Both the position numbers and the translations under genes were made by a program. Below the pieces are notes generated by a model that did not search any database, was not told the DNA's origin, and saw only the letters and a list, made by a program, of their open reading frames with translations. From Kiritimatiellales bacterium (GTDB lineage: Bacteria; Verrucomicrobiota; Kiritimatiellia; Kiritimatiellales; Pontiellaceae): a DNA stretch of 64,000 nucleotides. The stretch lies in NCBI GenBank assembly GCA_003246265.1, contig QKAU01000008.1, positions 44,408 to 108,407 on the forward strand, read 5' to 3'. Every line of letters starts with the position of its first letter. The stretch's first letter is position 1. Positions 35,411 to 44,547 of this stretch are shown in pieces.

Positions 35411-36100
35411 CTAGTCAAGCCCGTAGGGCCGGGTGGCGATCCAGTTGGTGTTCGCCACCGATTCATACCAGAAACCTTCCCCGGCCGGCACCAGGAGGGT
35501 CTCGTTGCTCCACTTGGTCACCAGACCCTGCCCGAGGACGAATACCGGCCCGTACACCGACGAAACATAGTTGCTTCCATTCCAGACGTAGATCTTGTCG
35601 CCCGAAGAGGGGGCGAATCCGAGGTCGGCCACCTCGACATCGACGGGATAGGGATAGGAGCAGATCTGGAAGCCGGCGGAAATGGAATTGGTGAACGCGT
35701 CCTCCAGCGGCACCCCGCCCGAAAGGATGGACTCGGAGCCCCCGGACACTTCAACCCAGTAGCCCTGCCCGCTGCCGAGATCCAGGTTGGAGCTCCATTT
35801 GGTTACCAGTCCCTGGCCGAGCACGAATACCGGCCCATACAGGGATGATTCGTAGACGGATCCGTTCCACCGCCAGATTTTAGATCCGGTAGGAAGCGTG
35901 TCGCCGTAGACGGTGGCCGGAGTCAAGTTGGTGCCCTTCTGGAACTGCATGCCGCAAATGACGAAGTCGACCGGCTTGCTGATGCGCGTGAATCCGAAAA
36001 CCCCCAGCTGAACGGCGTTCTGGGCAACCGCGATCGTGGCAAGGGACGCGACCAGCGCGGGCAAAATACCATGTTTTGCTTGCATATGAGTCCTTTCCAT
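35411..36100 (-). CDS. Secreted protein with internal duplication
   Basis: Signal peptide; two copies of a GDKIYVWNGSNYVSSVYGPVFVLGQGLVTKW-type unit. Confidence 0.75.
   Translation of the reverse strand: MERTHMQAKHGILPALVASLATIAVAQNAVQLGVFGFTRISKPVDFVICGMQFQKGTNLTPATVYGDTLPTGSKIWRWNGSVYESSLYGPVFVLGQGLVTKWSSNLDLGSGQGYWVEVSGGSESILSGGVPLEDAFTNSISAGFQICSYPYPVDVEVADLGFAPSSGDKIYVWNGSNYVSSVYGPVFVLGQGLVTKWSNETLLVPAGEGFWYESVANTNWIATRPYGLD
35470..35890 (-). repeat. Two-copy intragenic repeat (about 130 bp units at 35470-35600 and 35760-35890)
   Basis: Shared DNA core including gacgaataccggccc(g/a)taca; protein core YGPVFVLGQGLVTKWS identical in both copies. Confidence 0.8.
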
Positions 36101-36221
36101 GAAAAGGGTCTACAAACACCGATCGCAGAGTTTTAATGGATAACGGTTTTCCGCCGCCGGGCAAAGCGTTTTCCATAAAAAAAATCCTTCCCAATGGGTC
36201 GCGGCACCCCCCGGTCCAGCC

Positions 36222-37091
36222 CTAGGCATCGCACGGCGACCGGAAGGCGACCAGCCCGTCTAGGGAGTCGGCTCCTGCCAGCACCATGAGCAACCGGTCG
36301 ATTCCCATGGCGACACCCCCGGAGGGCGGCATGCGCCCCACCGCTTCGACAAACCGCTCATCGATGGGGTAAACGGCTTTCCCGAGCTCCCGCCGCCGGT
36401 CCGCACACGCTTCGAATCGGCCGCGCTGCTCGCGGGCGTCAGTCAGTTCGGAATAGGCGTTTGCCAGTTCGATGCCGTCGATGTAGAGCTCCCACCGTTC
36501 GGCGACGAGGGGGTTGCCTGGCTTGCGGCGGGAGAGCGCCGCCGCCTCTGCGGGATAGTCGATCAGCACGACGGGGCCGGCTATCCGCCCCAAGGCCGGC
36601 TCGACCTTCTCCACCAGGTCGATGTCGAAGCGGTCGGCATCGTATTCCGCCACCGGATCCCACCCGGCAAATTCCCGAAAGGCTTCGGAGATCCCGAGGA
36701 GGGTCCACTCGCCGAATCCGCGGTTGCGCAGGGCCGCCACGGCCTCGACCAGCAAACGGGTCTCCTCCAGCATGTCCATGTAGTCCGCGTGGGAGCGGTA
36801 CCACTCCAGCATGGTATATTCGGGATGGTGCAGGCGTCCATATTCGCCCTGGCGGAAGCACTTGCCGATCTCGAAGATCCTCCCGTGCCCGGCGGCCAGC
36901 AGCTGCTTGTGGAAGATTTCCGGGGAGGTGCGCAGATAGTGGTCGCCGGCGGGTTCGGCATCGATGTGCAACTCCATGCAAGGCGTCTTTAGCCGGATGG
37001 GGGTTTCCACTTCGATGAAACCACGTTCATGAAAAAACGCCCGGATGCAGCGCATCAGGGCGTCTCTCAGCACTAGCGCGCCGGTGTCCAT
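36222..37091 (-). CDS. epmA: Elongation factor P--(R)-beta-lysine ligase (EpmA/GenX/PoxA family)
   Basis: Class II LysRS-like catalytic core without N-terminal OB domain: ETPIRLKTPCMELHIDAEPAGDHYLRTSPEIFHKQLLAAGHGRIFEIGKCFRQGEYGRLHHPEYTMLEWYR; next to efp. Confidence 0.93.
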   Translation of the reverse strand: MDTGALVLRDALMRCIRAFFHERGFIEVETPIRLKTPCMELHIDAEPAGDHYLRTSPEIFHKQLLAAGHGRIFEIGKCFRQGEYGRLHHPEYTMLEWYRSHADYMDMLEETRLLVEAVAALRNRGFGEWTLLGISEAFREFAGWDPVAEYDADRFDIDLVEKVEPALGRIAGPVVLIDYPAEAAALSRRKPGNPLVAERWELYIDGIELANAYSELTDAREQRGRFEACADRRRELGKAVYPIDERFVEAVGRMPPSGGVAMGIDRLLMVLAGADSLDGLVAFRSPCDA

Positions 37092-37657
37092 CAGCCCTTG
37101 GATACCCGGTCGGAATACTGCCCGTTCCGCGTGTCGATGCGCACGATGTCGCCTTCGTTGATGAAGATCGGCACGTTGAGTTCGTAGCCGTTGGCCAGCT
37201 TTGCCGGCTTCATGACGTTGTTCGCCGTATCGCCGCGGGCGCCCGGCTCGGTCTCCGCGATCGGCATCTCGACGAAGTTGGGCAGGGTGATGTCGAGGGC
37301 CCGTTCGTTGTGGAAAAGGATCTCGACCTTCATGTCGTCGACGATGAAATACTTGAGGTCTCCGAGCAGCTCGTCGTTGAGGCGGGCCTCCTCGAAGGTT
37401 TCATTGTCGGAAAAGACATAGTCGGCGCCGTCGATGTAGGAGAAGGTGAACTCGCGCGAGATCAGGGAGCAGCGGTTGACCTTGTCGCCGGAGCGGTAGG
37501 ACTTCTCGAACTGGTTTCCGGTGACGAGGTTCTTGATCTTGCAACGATAGATCGCCTGCCCCTTGCCAGGTTTCGAGAAATCGAAATTGGTAATGATGCA
37601 GGGATCGCCGTCGATCTCGATCTTCAGGCCTTTCTTGAGGTCGGATGCGTTGTACAT
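37091..37657 (-). CDS. efp: Elongation factor P
   Basis: 188 aa; SKPGKGQAIYRCKIKNLVTG with the modifiable Lys. Confidence 0.95.
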   Translation of the reverse strand: MYNASDLKKGLKIEIDGDPCIITNFDFSKPGKGQAIYRCKIKNLVTGNQFEKSYRSGDKVNRCSLISREFTFSYIDGADYVFSDNETFEEARLNDELLGDLKYFIVDDMKVEILFHNERALDITLPNFVEMPIAETEPGARGDTANNVMKPAKLANGYELNVPIFINEGDIVRIDTRNGQYSDRVSKG

Positions 37658-37878
37658 CGGTGTGGTTCCTTCTGGTTAAGTCGTTCAAAAGAGCGCGCAC
37701 TATGCCGAAAGCCCCCTCCCCTGCCAAGTGGTTTTTGCTGTTCCGGAAACCCTCCCGGCCATCCGCCGGAGACGGCCTGCCGCAACCCTCGGCCTGCCGG
37801 CTTGCAATTGCCTGGCGGGAGTGGTACCTATTGTGCCCAACCATCAACAGCGACCTAGCGCCAAATGGAGGACAATAC

Positions 37879-38550
37879 ATGAAGACGATGATTCGCAGCA
37901 CGGCCCGAATCGCCCTGGTGGCGGTTGTGGCCACCGCCCTCTCGGCACACGCCGGCGAGAAGAAGAACAAGCCCAGGAAGGTCGAAGACATCCTGGAGCA
38001 GATCGGCGGCGAGCACTGGAACGAAGACATGAAGGTCAGCTTCGTGGGTTCCGTGCCGGTCGGCGAAACCTTCTACCATGTATTCAGCGGCTACGTCGAC
38101 CCCGTCTACCGGATCATCATCTTCGACAACAAGCCCGAATACCTGGGCTACTACGAAAGCCAGTACGAACCGACCGGCACCGAAGAGGAAGCCGTGACCT
38201 TCTACGTGGCCGGCGTAACCCGCAAGATGACCCTCGGCAGCGGCGGCCCGGCGAAATCGACGGACGTCGCAGGCTACAATTCAAAGTTCGTGAAGGCGCC
38301 CGAGAAACCGGCGCCCGCCCAGGCGGCGGCCGCCAAGCCCGGCACCGCTACCGGCGTCGCGGTCGAGTACCGCGAGTGGAACATCACCCTCAAGGGCCGC
38401 GACAAGCCGATCCCCGTGCGCGCCATCTTCATCCAGAAGAAGGGCAACAAGGTCACCCTGAAGGATGAGAAGCGCGGGGTCGAAAACGACTTCGAACTGA
38501 GCACCCTTTCGAAGGAAGACCTCGAATACCTGAAGTCGATCGGCCAGTAG
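37879..38550 (+). CDS. Secreted protein with C-terminal SHD1-like domain
   Basis: RBS ggagg upstream of ATG 37879; signal peptide MKTMIRSTARIALVAVVATALSAHA; C-terminal YREWNITLKGRDKPIPVRAIFIQKKGNKVTLKDEKRGVENDFELSTLSKEDLEYLKS. Confidence 0.7.
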   Translation: MKTMIRSTARIALVAVVATALSAHAGEKKNKPRKVEDILEQIGGEHWNEDMKVSFVGSVPVGETFYHVFSGYVDPVYRIIIFDNKPEYLGYYESQYEPTGTEEEAVTFYVAGVTRKMTLGSGGPAKSTDVAGYNSKFVKAPEKPAPAQAAAAKPGTATGVAVEYREWNITLKGRDKPIPVRAIFIQKKGNKVTLKDEKRGVENDFELSTLSKEDLEYLKSIGQ

Positions 38551-38574
38551 CCGGGCATCGTCCCGCACGCCGGA

Positions 38575-38603
38575 AACCGTCCGCCGATGCGGGCGGTTTT
38601 TTT
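38575..38603 (+). terminator. Rho-independent terminator
   Basis: aaccgtccgc-cgat-gcgggcggttttttt. Confidence 0.9.
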
Positions 38604-38607
38604 ACGC

Positions 38608-39294
38608 CTACGAAGCAATGCGCTCCGACACCTCGACCTCGACCTGGGTCGCATCCGGGGCGGCGAAGGAGAATTCGATCTTGCGGGCACCGAACGCCCG
38701 GCTCAGCGACTCGATGGTGTTCCGGGCCGACTTCTGGACCTCGGACTGCATGTTCCCGATAAGCTCGATGGCCTGCTTTTCCGCATGGCGTTTGGCGGCA
38801 TCCACGAGCCGGTTCTTGTCCTCCTCCGAGAAGCGGCCGCCGATGAATCCGTTGAGCAGGTCCGGCAGTAGCCACGGCAGGAGCCGCGAGCCCTGTTCGT
38901 CGTAGAAACGGATATCCCGGATGTGGACCTCGTAGTCGCACGGGGGCATGGTGACCGCATAGGCTTCCGGTCCGGTCTCGACGATGTTGAACCCCGGGCT
39001 CTTGAGGTCGTAGCGGAAATCAATGGCGAATTCGAATATCATGGCCATCTTCTTGCCGCTCAGCACCCACCCGAGGTAGCGCGCACCGAATTCGCCCCAG
39101 CTGTGGTCGGTTTCGGTGACGATCTCCTTGGTTAGCACCTTATAGACGGAAAGCTGCCCGATGGCGCGCAGCTGCTCGATGCTGGAGAACACGCGGGTCT
39201 CCTTCGCGGCTCCCCGCCTCCTGGACTTCAACCATACCCATAGGGCACCGACCGCCACCAGCGCGGCCACCATGCCGATCAGGAATTCATTCAT
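38608..39294 (-). CDS. DUF4230 domain-containing membrane protein
   Basis: N-terminal TM then SSIEQLRAIGQLSVYKVLTKEIVTETDHSW; C-terminal helical AARNTIESLSRAFG... typical of DUF4230. Confidence 0.7.
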   Translation of the reverse strand: MNEFLIGMVAALVAVGALWVWLKSRRRGAAKETRVFSSIEQLRAIGQLSVYKVLTKEIVTETDHSWGEFGARYLGWVLSGKKMAMIFEFAIDFRYDLKSPGFNIVETGPEAYAVTMPPCDYEVHIRDIRFYDEQGSRLLPWLLPDLLNGFIGGRFSEEDKNRLVDAAKRHAEKQAIELIGNMQSEVQKSARNTIESLSRAFGARKIEFSFAAPDATQVEVEVSERIAS

Positions 39295-40058
39295 GGCTCC
39301 TCCACGGTTTCGCTACGCGCAACGTCTCCGACCACCTCGAAATCCACCACCAGCGGGAGATGGTCGGAGAGCTGCACGCGCGGCATTTCAAACCGGTTTA
39401 TCTTGATCTTCGGACTATGCAGAATGAAGTCGAGGTGGCGCTTCGGGTTGCGGCTCGGGAAGGAGGGATGCATGGCGCGGTCGGCGTTCTGCATGCCGCT
39501 TGCCGCAAGCAGCAGCTGGATCTCCCGCTCCCCGGTGAAGGCGTTGAAGTCGCCGGCGACGATGTAGGGCCGGTCGGTCTCCTTGATCATGTGGTAGAGG
39601 TGGAGGATCTGGTGCTGGCGGACCTTGTAGCTGAGCGCGAGATGCACGAGGAAGAAGGTGACGTGCTCCAGCTCCAGCTCCATCACGAGCTTCTTCATTC
39701 CGCGGTCGAAGTAGTGGAACCGCTCGTTATGGATCGTATCCTTGGCCAGGAAGGCATTGCCCTGCTTGTTGTATACCGGAATCCGCTGCCAACGCGATTC
39801 GACGCCGTACTTGGAGCAGTAGGTGTGGAAATGGCCCAGCTTGTCGGCGATCTGCTCCACCTGGCTTTTGCGGTCCGACCGGTAGGATCCGCTATCGACC
39901 TCGACCAGCCCCATCACGTCCGGATCGACCTCCCCGATGAATTCGATGATTTCGTCGAGGTGGTTCCGGGTGCGGCCCAGCATGCCGAGGAGCGGCAGCT
40001 TCTTCTGGTTGCCGTGGGTGGCGTAGCAGATGTTGTAGAGCAGGAAGCGCATGCCCAT
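39291..40058 (-). CDS. Endonuclease/exonuclease/phosphatase family protein
   Basis: MRFLLYNICYATHG, DPDVMGLVEVDSGS, VAGDFNAFTGEREIQ, RHLDFILHSPKI, SDHLPLVVDFEV. Confidence 0.88.
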   Translation of the reverse strand: MGMRFLLYNICYATHGNQKKLPLLGMLGRTRNHLDEIIEFIGEVDPDVMGLVEVDSGSYRSDRKSQVEQIADKLGHFHTYCSKYGVESRWQRIPVYNKQGNAFLAKDTIHNERFHYFDRGMKKLVMELELEHVTFFLVHLALSYKVRQHQILHLYHMIKETDRPYIVAGDFNAFTGEREIQLLLAASGMQNADRAMHPSFPSRNPKRHLDFILHSPKIKINRFEMPRVQLSDHLPLVVDFEVVGDVARSETVEEP

Positions 40059-40144
40059 AAATCTATCCCGTTCCCCCCGGATGGCAATACCCGCGCGCCA
40101 TTTTTCACTGTCCATGCCCGCCCCGCTCCCGCTACCATGGGGCC

Positions 40145-41644
40145 ATGGATCATCAGGCCGACCTCGGTTTTTCGTTCTGGGTGGTGCTCAGCACCGGCAT
40201 GCACCTGGCGGCCTTCGTTGCGGTGGCCCTCCATGCCCTGCAGCGGAGGCGGAACGCCAGCGCCACCATACTATGGCTCTTCACCGCATGGTCGCTGCCC
40301 TTCTTCGGCCCCCTGCTATACCTCTCTTTCGGCATCGACCGCGTCTCCCCCAAGGGCATGGCGAAAAAGGCGGCCAACGACCTGATGACGCAGCAGCGCG
40401 ACGTGCGGCACCAGGATGCCAGCGCCTTCTATGCCTGGCACTTCGATGCGCGCTCCAATGTCGAGGCGATCGAAAACCCGCTCAGCCGGCGGCTCAACCG
40501 CTCCATCGACGCGCTCACTCCCGACCACCCCCTGCTCGACAACAACGAGATCACCCCCCTGGCATGCGGCGACCAGGCCTACCCCATGATGCTTGCCGCC
40601 ATACGCGGGGCCCGCCAGCACATCCATCTGCAAAGCTTCATCATCCACCGCGACGATACGGGGCGCACGTTCCTCGACGCCCTCAAGGCCAAGGCCGAGG
40701 AGGGCGTCAAGGTCCGGCTGCTCTTCGACCGGTTCGGATCGACCCATGCCTACCTGGGCGGCATGTTCCGCCGCTACCGCAAGGTGCCGAACCTTGAAAT
40801 CTGCGGATGGACCCAGGCCAACCCCCTCAAGCGGCAGTTCCAGATCAACCTGCGCAACCATCGCAAGACCCTGGTGGTCGATGGCCACGTCGCCTTCTTC
40901 GGCGGCGTCAACATCGCCGCGGAAAACACCACGGCCGGCGGGCGGCAGGCCATACGCGACTACCACTTCAAGGTGGAGGGTCCACTGGTGCATGAACTCC
41001 AGCTCTCCTTCCTGCAGGACTGGTACTTCATGACGCGCCAGCCCATCGACGCCCTCGTCAACGCCCTCCACTTCCCCCGCATGCTATCCGTGGGGCGCGC
41101 CCGTGCCCGCCTCATCGACAGCGGCCCTTCGGATCCGCCGGGCATGATCGGCGAGGCCTTCTTCAACGCCATCATCATGGCCCAGCGGCAGGTCCTGCTG
41201 GCCACCCCCTATTTCGTGCCGACCACCGATATCCTCAAGGCGCTCCGCTCGGCCGCCCATCGCGGCGTCGACGTCCGCATCATCGTGCCCGGAAAGAACA
41301 ACCACCGCTACGCGGGCATGGCCGCAAAGGCCCTCTACGAAGAGTTGCTTTCGGCCGGAGCCCGCCTCTTCGAGCGGGCACCCCCCTTCATCCACGCCAA
41401 GGCGATGGTGGTCGACGACGCCGTTGCGCTGGTCGGCACCGCCAACCTCGATGTGCGGAGCCTGGAACTCAACTACGAGACCACCGTGCTGTTCGAGGAC
41501 GACGCCACCGTCAACCGGCTCAAGGCCATGGTGCTGGAGGATCTTGCGCAGAGCCGCGAACTCAACCTCAACGAATGGCTGCAGCGACCCGCCTTCCAGA
41601 AGCTGGCCGAAAACCTCTGCGCCCTCATGACCCCCGTGCTGTAG
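40145..41644 (+). CDS. cls: Cardiolipin synthase (phospholipase D family)
   Basis: Two HKD-type motifs HRKTLVVDGHVAFFGGVN and HAKAMVVDDAVALVGTANLD; N-terminal TM segments. Confidence 0.93.
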   Translation: MDHQADLGFSFWVVLSTGMHLAAFVAVALHALQRRRNASATILWLFTAWSLPFFGPLLYLSFGIDRVSPKGMAKKAANDLMTQQRDVRHQDASAFYAWHFDARSNVEAIENPLSRRLNRSIDALTPDHPLLDNNEITPLACGDQAYPMMLAAIRGARQHIHLQSFIIHRDDTGRTFLDALKAKAEEGVKVRLLFDRFGSTHAYLGGMFRRYRKVPNLEICGWTQANPLKRQFQINLRNHRKTLVVDGHVAFFGGVNIAAENTTAGGRQAIRDYHFKVEGPLVHELQLSFLQDWYFMTRQPIDALVNALHFPRMLSVGRARARLIDSGPSDPPGMIGEAFFNAIIMAQRQVLLATPYFVPTTDILKALRSAAHRGVDVRIIVPGKNNHRYAGMAAKALYEELLSAGARLFERAPPFIHAKAMVVDDAVALVGTANLDVRSLELNYETTVLFEDDATVNRLKAMVLEDLAQSRELNLNEWLQRPAFQKLAENLCALMTPVL

Positions 41645-41724
41645 CAAAATAAAGAGCGGGCCGTTTCGTTTTGCTTTTCCCCCATGCCCGACGTAGCGTG
41701 GCATGTTGAAGCAGGCGAAGCATC

Positions 41725-42330
41725 ATGGGTACCGAGGATCCCTACAGCACACGCGCCACCCTCATCCAGCGGGTGCAGAACCAGCGCGACAATGATTCGT
41801 GGGAGGAGTTCGTCCGTGTTTACCGCCGCTACATCTACGCCATCATCCGTAGCATGGGGATCTCGGAGCATGACAGCGACGACATCCTCCAGCAGGTCCT
41901 GCTGAACCTGTGGAACGGCCTGCCGAAGATGGAGTACGAAAGAATCACCCGCTTCCGGAGCTGGCTCGCCGTCGTCACCAAGAACTGCGTCACCGATTTC
42001 ATCCGCAAGCGTTGCCGCGACGCCAGCCGCCTTGAGAAGGCCGGGCAGGACGAAACCCTCACCTACCTCGATTCCATCCGCCTTCCGGAAATCGACGCCA
42101 TCGCCGAGCGCGAATGGGAGATCCACCTGACCAACCTGGCGCTGGAAAACATCGAACCCCTCTTCACCGGCAAGGCGGTCGAGGCCTTCCGCATGTCGTT
42201 GCAGGGCATGGAGGTCGACGAGATCTCCAGAGCGCTGGAGCTGAAGGGAAACTCGGTCTATCGCCTGAAGAATCGCGTCAAGGAGCGGCTGATCCAGGAG
42301 ATCCGCCATCTCCGCGACCAATTGGAATGA
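41725..42330 (+). CDS. ECF-type sigma-70 family RNA polymerase sigma factor
   Basis: Region 2 DSDDILQQVLLNLWNGLPK, FRSWLAVVTKNCVTDFIRKR; region 4 KAVEAFRMSLQGMEVDEISRALELKGNSVYRLKNRVKERL. Confidence 0.88.
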   Translation: MGTEDPYSTRATLIQRVQNQRDNDSWEEFVRVYRRYIYAIIRSMGISEHDSDDILQQVLLNLWNGLPKMEYERITRFRSWLAVVTKNCVTDFIRKRCRDASRLEKAGQDETLTYLDSIRLPEIDAIAEREWEIHLTNLALENIEPLFTGKAVEAFRMSLQGMEVDEISRALELKGNSVYRLKNRVKERLIQEIRHLRDQLE

Positions 42331-44413
42331 CCGGATCCGCCTGGGCCGTATCGACCACCTCCATGGCCTCCCGGAGCCCGCCAACCACCTTTTTTGGATA
42401 TTCCGCGACATCCAGGACGACGCGCTCCAGCTTCAGGTTCTCAAGCACCCGGTCAAGCCGGTCGCGGGGTTCGAAGCCTTTCCCCGACATCCTCAGCTCC
42501 TTGATCCCCAGACCGGCCAGGCGGTTGAGGTTGATGCCCTTGCCATAACTGATGTCCAGGGAATGGAGCTTGAAGGGCCCGAGGACGTTGCGGCGGTAGA
42601 CGCCAAGGATGTCGAACGAGAAATTGACGTAGCCGGTGCGCGACAGGTCGAGATGGTACCCTTCATCCGTACGAACCAGGAGCATCCGCCGCCGGTTGCT
42701 CCTGCGGGAGACGGCGTTGAGTCGGTCCAGCATCGCCTCGGCAAGGGGGAGGTACTCCTCCGGTGCGGCCGAGGCCGGCCGGCGCCGCATGTGGTGGTAG
42801 TAGAGGTAGTAGACCGTCATGGCGGGCAGGTCCCGCTGCTCGTTGATCAGGTCGGCCAGCTGCTGGTCGCCTAGCCGCCGCTTGTCCTGCGGCTTGATGG
42901 CGGCATACTTCCGGCTCGCTTCCACCAGGGGGCCGACGGCCTGCGCATCCTCCCCCGCGGCCTCGAAGCATTCCAAGGCGGCGGCGAACTCCTCGAGCAC
43001 GAAATGGAGGGTGCCCTTCTGCTCCAGCAGGTGCTGGCGCTTCACGGTATCGACGTTCTCCTCCAGCCCCGTCTCGAGCACGTGGATCATGGAGGGGGCG
43101 TTGACAAAGTCGCGGCTGCGCACGGTGTAGAGCACCGCCTCGCCCAGATCCTCGCCCAGCGACTGGGTGAGCTGCTGTTCCTTGAGGTAGAGCCGGAAAT
43201 TGGCCTCCGCCGCCTGCCGCGCGGCCACGGCCCGCTCCTTCTCGCGGTTGATGACGACCAGGGTGCCACTCACCACGAAGGCAAGCACCAGCAGGAAGAC
43301 GATGATCAGGAACGCGATCCGGTCGTGGCGCTGGAGCAGGAGCGAAGTCCGCGTCATCCATCCCGCCCGCTCGGCCAGGGTCGGGTATCCGGTCAGGTAG
43401 CGGTCGATCTCCTCCCGCAGCTCCAGTACGGAGGCATAGCGGCTGTCCGGCTCCAGCGAAAGCGCCTTGAGCGCTACGGCGGCCAGGCTCCTTGGAATGG
43501 TCCGGCCCGCCTTGCGGCGGCGGGGCGGAACGATTTTCCCTTCCCGCGTGTTCTGCACCACCTCGTTCGCCGACGCGCCCTCCACCGGAAGCTCGTACGT
43601 CAGCAGCATGTAGAGCAGCGCACCCAGGGCATAGATGTCGGTCCTCGGGGTCTTTTCCCCGTACGCCACGGTCTGCTCGGGCGCCATGAATCCGGGCGTC
43701 CCCTTCATGGTTCCGGAGAGGGTCATGTCGTTGAGCACGTCGGCGTCCAGGGCGTCGCCACGATCCTGCACCGCTTCGTCCGGGGCATGCAGCACCCGCG
43801 CAAGCCCCCAGTCGCATACACGCACTTCGCCAAAGGCGCCGACCCGGATATTGCCGGGCTTGATGTCCAGATGGATCACGTTGCGGGAGTGGGCATAGGC
43901 TATGGCGTCGCAGACCTTGGCATAGATGCCGAGCAGGGTTTCGAGCGGATGGCGCTGCCGGTAGTCGGCATCGCTTTCGCGCAGCCTTTCGACGATGGTC
44001 TTCAGGCTGTCGCCCTCCACCAGCTCCATCGAGAAGAACGGCATTCCGTTGCCGTCCAGCCCCATATTGTAGACCGGCATGATGTGCGGGTGGGCCAGGT
44101 TGGCGGTCAGGCGCGCCTCGCGCAGGAACTGCTCAAGCTCCTGCGGCTGGTCGGCGCGGACGGCCCGGGCCATGGCGACGCGGCGGTCCAGCCGCCGGTC
44201 GTGGACCAGCGCAATGCGCTTTTCGCCTCCTTCGGCCAGGGGGCCGACCTCCTCGTAGCGCCCACCGGCGTCGCGCAATGAATTGAGGATCGGCGTCAGC
44301 GACGCCAGCTCTTCGTCCGTAAGTCCCGCTCCTTCGGTGTCGTAGAACTCCCGCAACGTCTCCTGGCGGCGGCGGAACCGCTGCTCCAAATCCTTGTCCT
44401 TGTCGTCGGCCAT
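42278..44413 (-). CDS. Membrane serine/threonine protein kinase with atypical ATP site and C-terminal LRR-like region
   Basis: VIHLDIKPGNIRVGAFGEVRVCDWGLAR, GTPGFMAPEQ, TDIYALGALLYMLLT; TM LIIVFLLVLAFVVSGTLVV; C-terminal HSLDISYGKGINLNRLAGLGIKELRMSG. Confidence 0.92.
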   Translation of the reverse strand: MADDKDKDLEQRFRRRQETLREFYDTEGAGLTDEELASLTPILNSLRDAGGRYEEVGPLAEGGEKRIALVHDRRLDRRVAMARAVRADQPQELEQFLREARLTANLAHPHIMPVYNMGLDGNGMPFFSMELVEGDSLKTIVERLRESDADYRQRHPLETLLGIYAKVCDAIAYAHSRNVIHLDIKPGNIRVGAFGEVRVCDWGLARVLHAPDEAVQDRGDALDADVLNDMTLSGTMKGTPGFMAPEQTVAYGEKTPRTDIYALGALLYMLLTYELPVEGASANEVVQNTREGKIVPPRRRKAGRTIPRSLAAVALKALSLEPDSRYASVLELREEIDRYLTGYPTLAERAGWMTRTSLLLQRHDRIAFLIIVFLLVLAFVVSGTLVVINREKERAVAARQAAEANFRLYLKEQQLTQSLGEDLGEAVLYTVRSRDFVNAPSMIHVLETGLEENVDTVKRQHLLEQKGTLHFVLEEFAAALECFEAAGEDAQAVGPLVEASRKYAAIKPQDKRRLGDQQLADLINEQRDLPAMTVYYLYYHHMRRRPASAAPEEYLPLAEAMLDRLNAVSRRSNRRRMLLVRTDEGYHLDLSRTGYVNFSFDILGVYRRNVLGPFKLHSLDISYGKGINLNRLAGLGIKELRMSGKGFEPRDRLDRVLENLKLERVVLDVAEYPKKVVGGLREAMEVVDTAQADPVIPIGRGDGGSPGSAAP

Positions 44414-44547
44414 GCAATACCTCGGGCATCCAACGGTATATACGCCCAGGGGCCGGGAGGAAACCCCAGAAGACTGGAATCGGTCATTGGCCCCGCCTCC
44501 AGAAAGGGCTGTACAACGACCGGCAGCCCACGTTTAATGGCCCCATT

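Noticed and set aside
44490-44520. gggctg...cagccc hairpin upstream of the cytochrome gene
   Set aside because: Only a 6-bp stem with no T-run; not distinguishable from chance in GC-rich sequence
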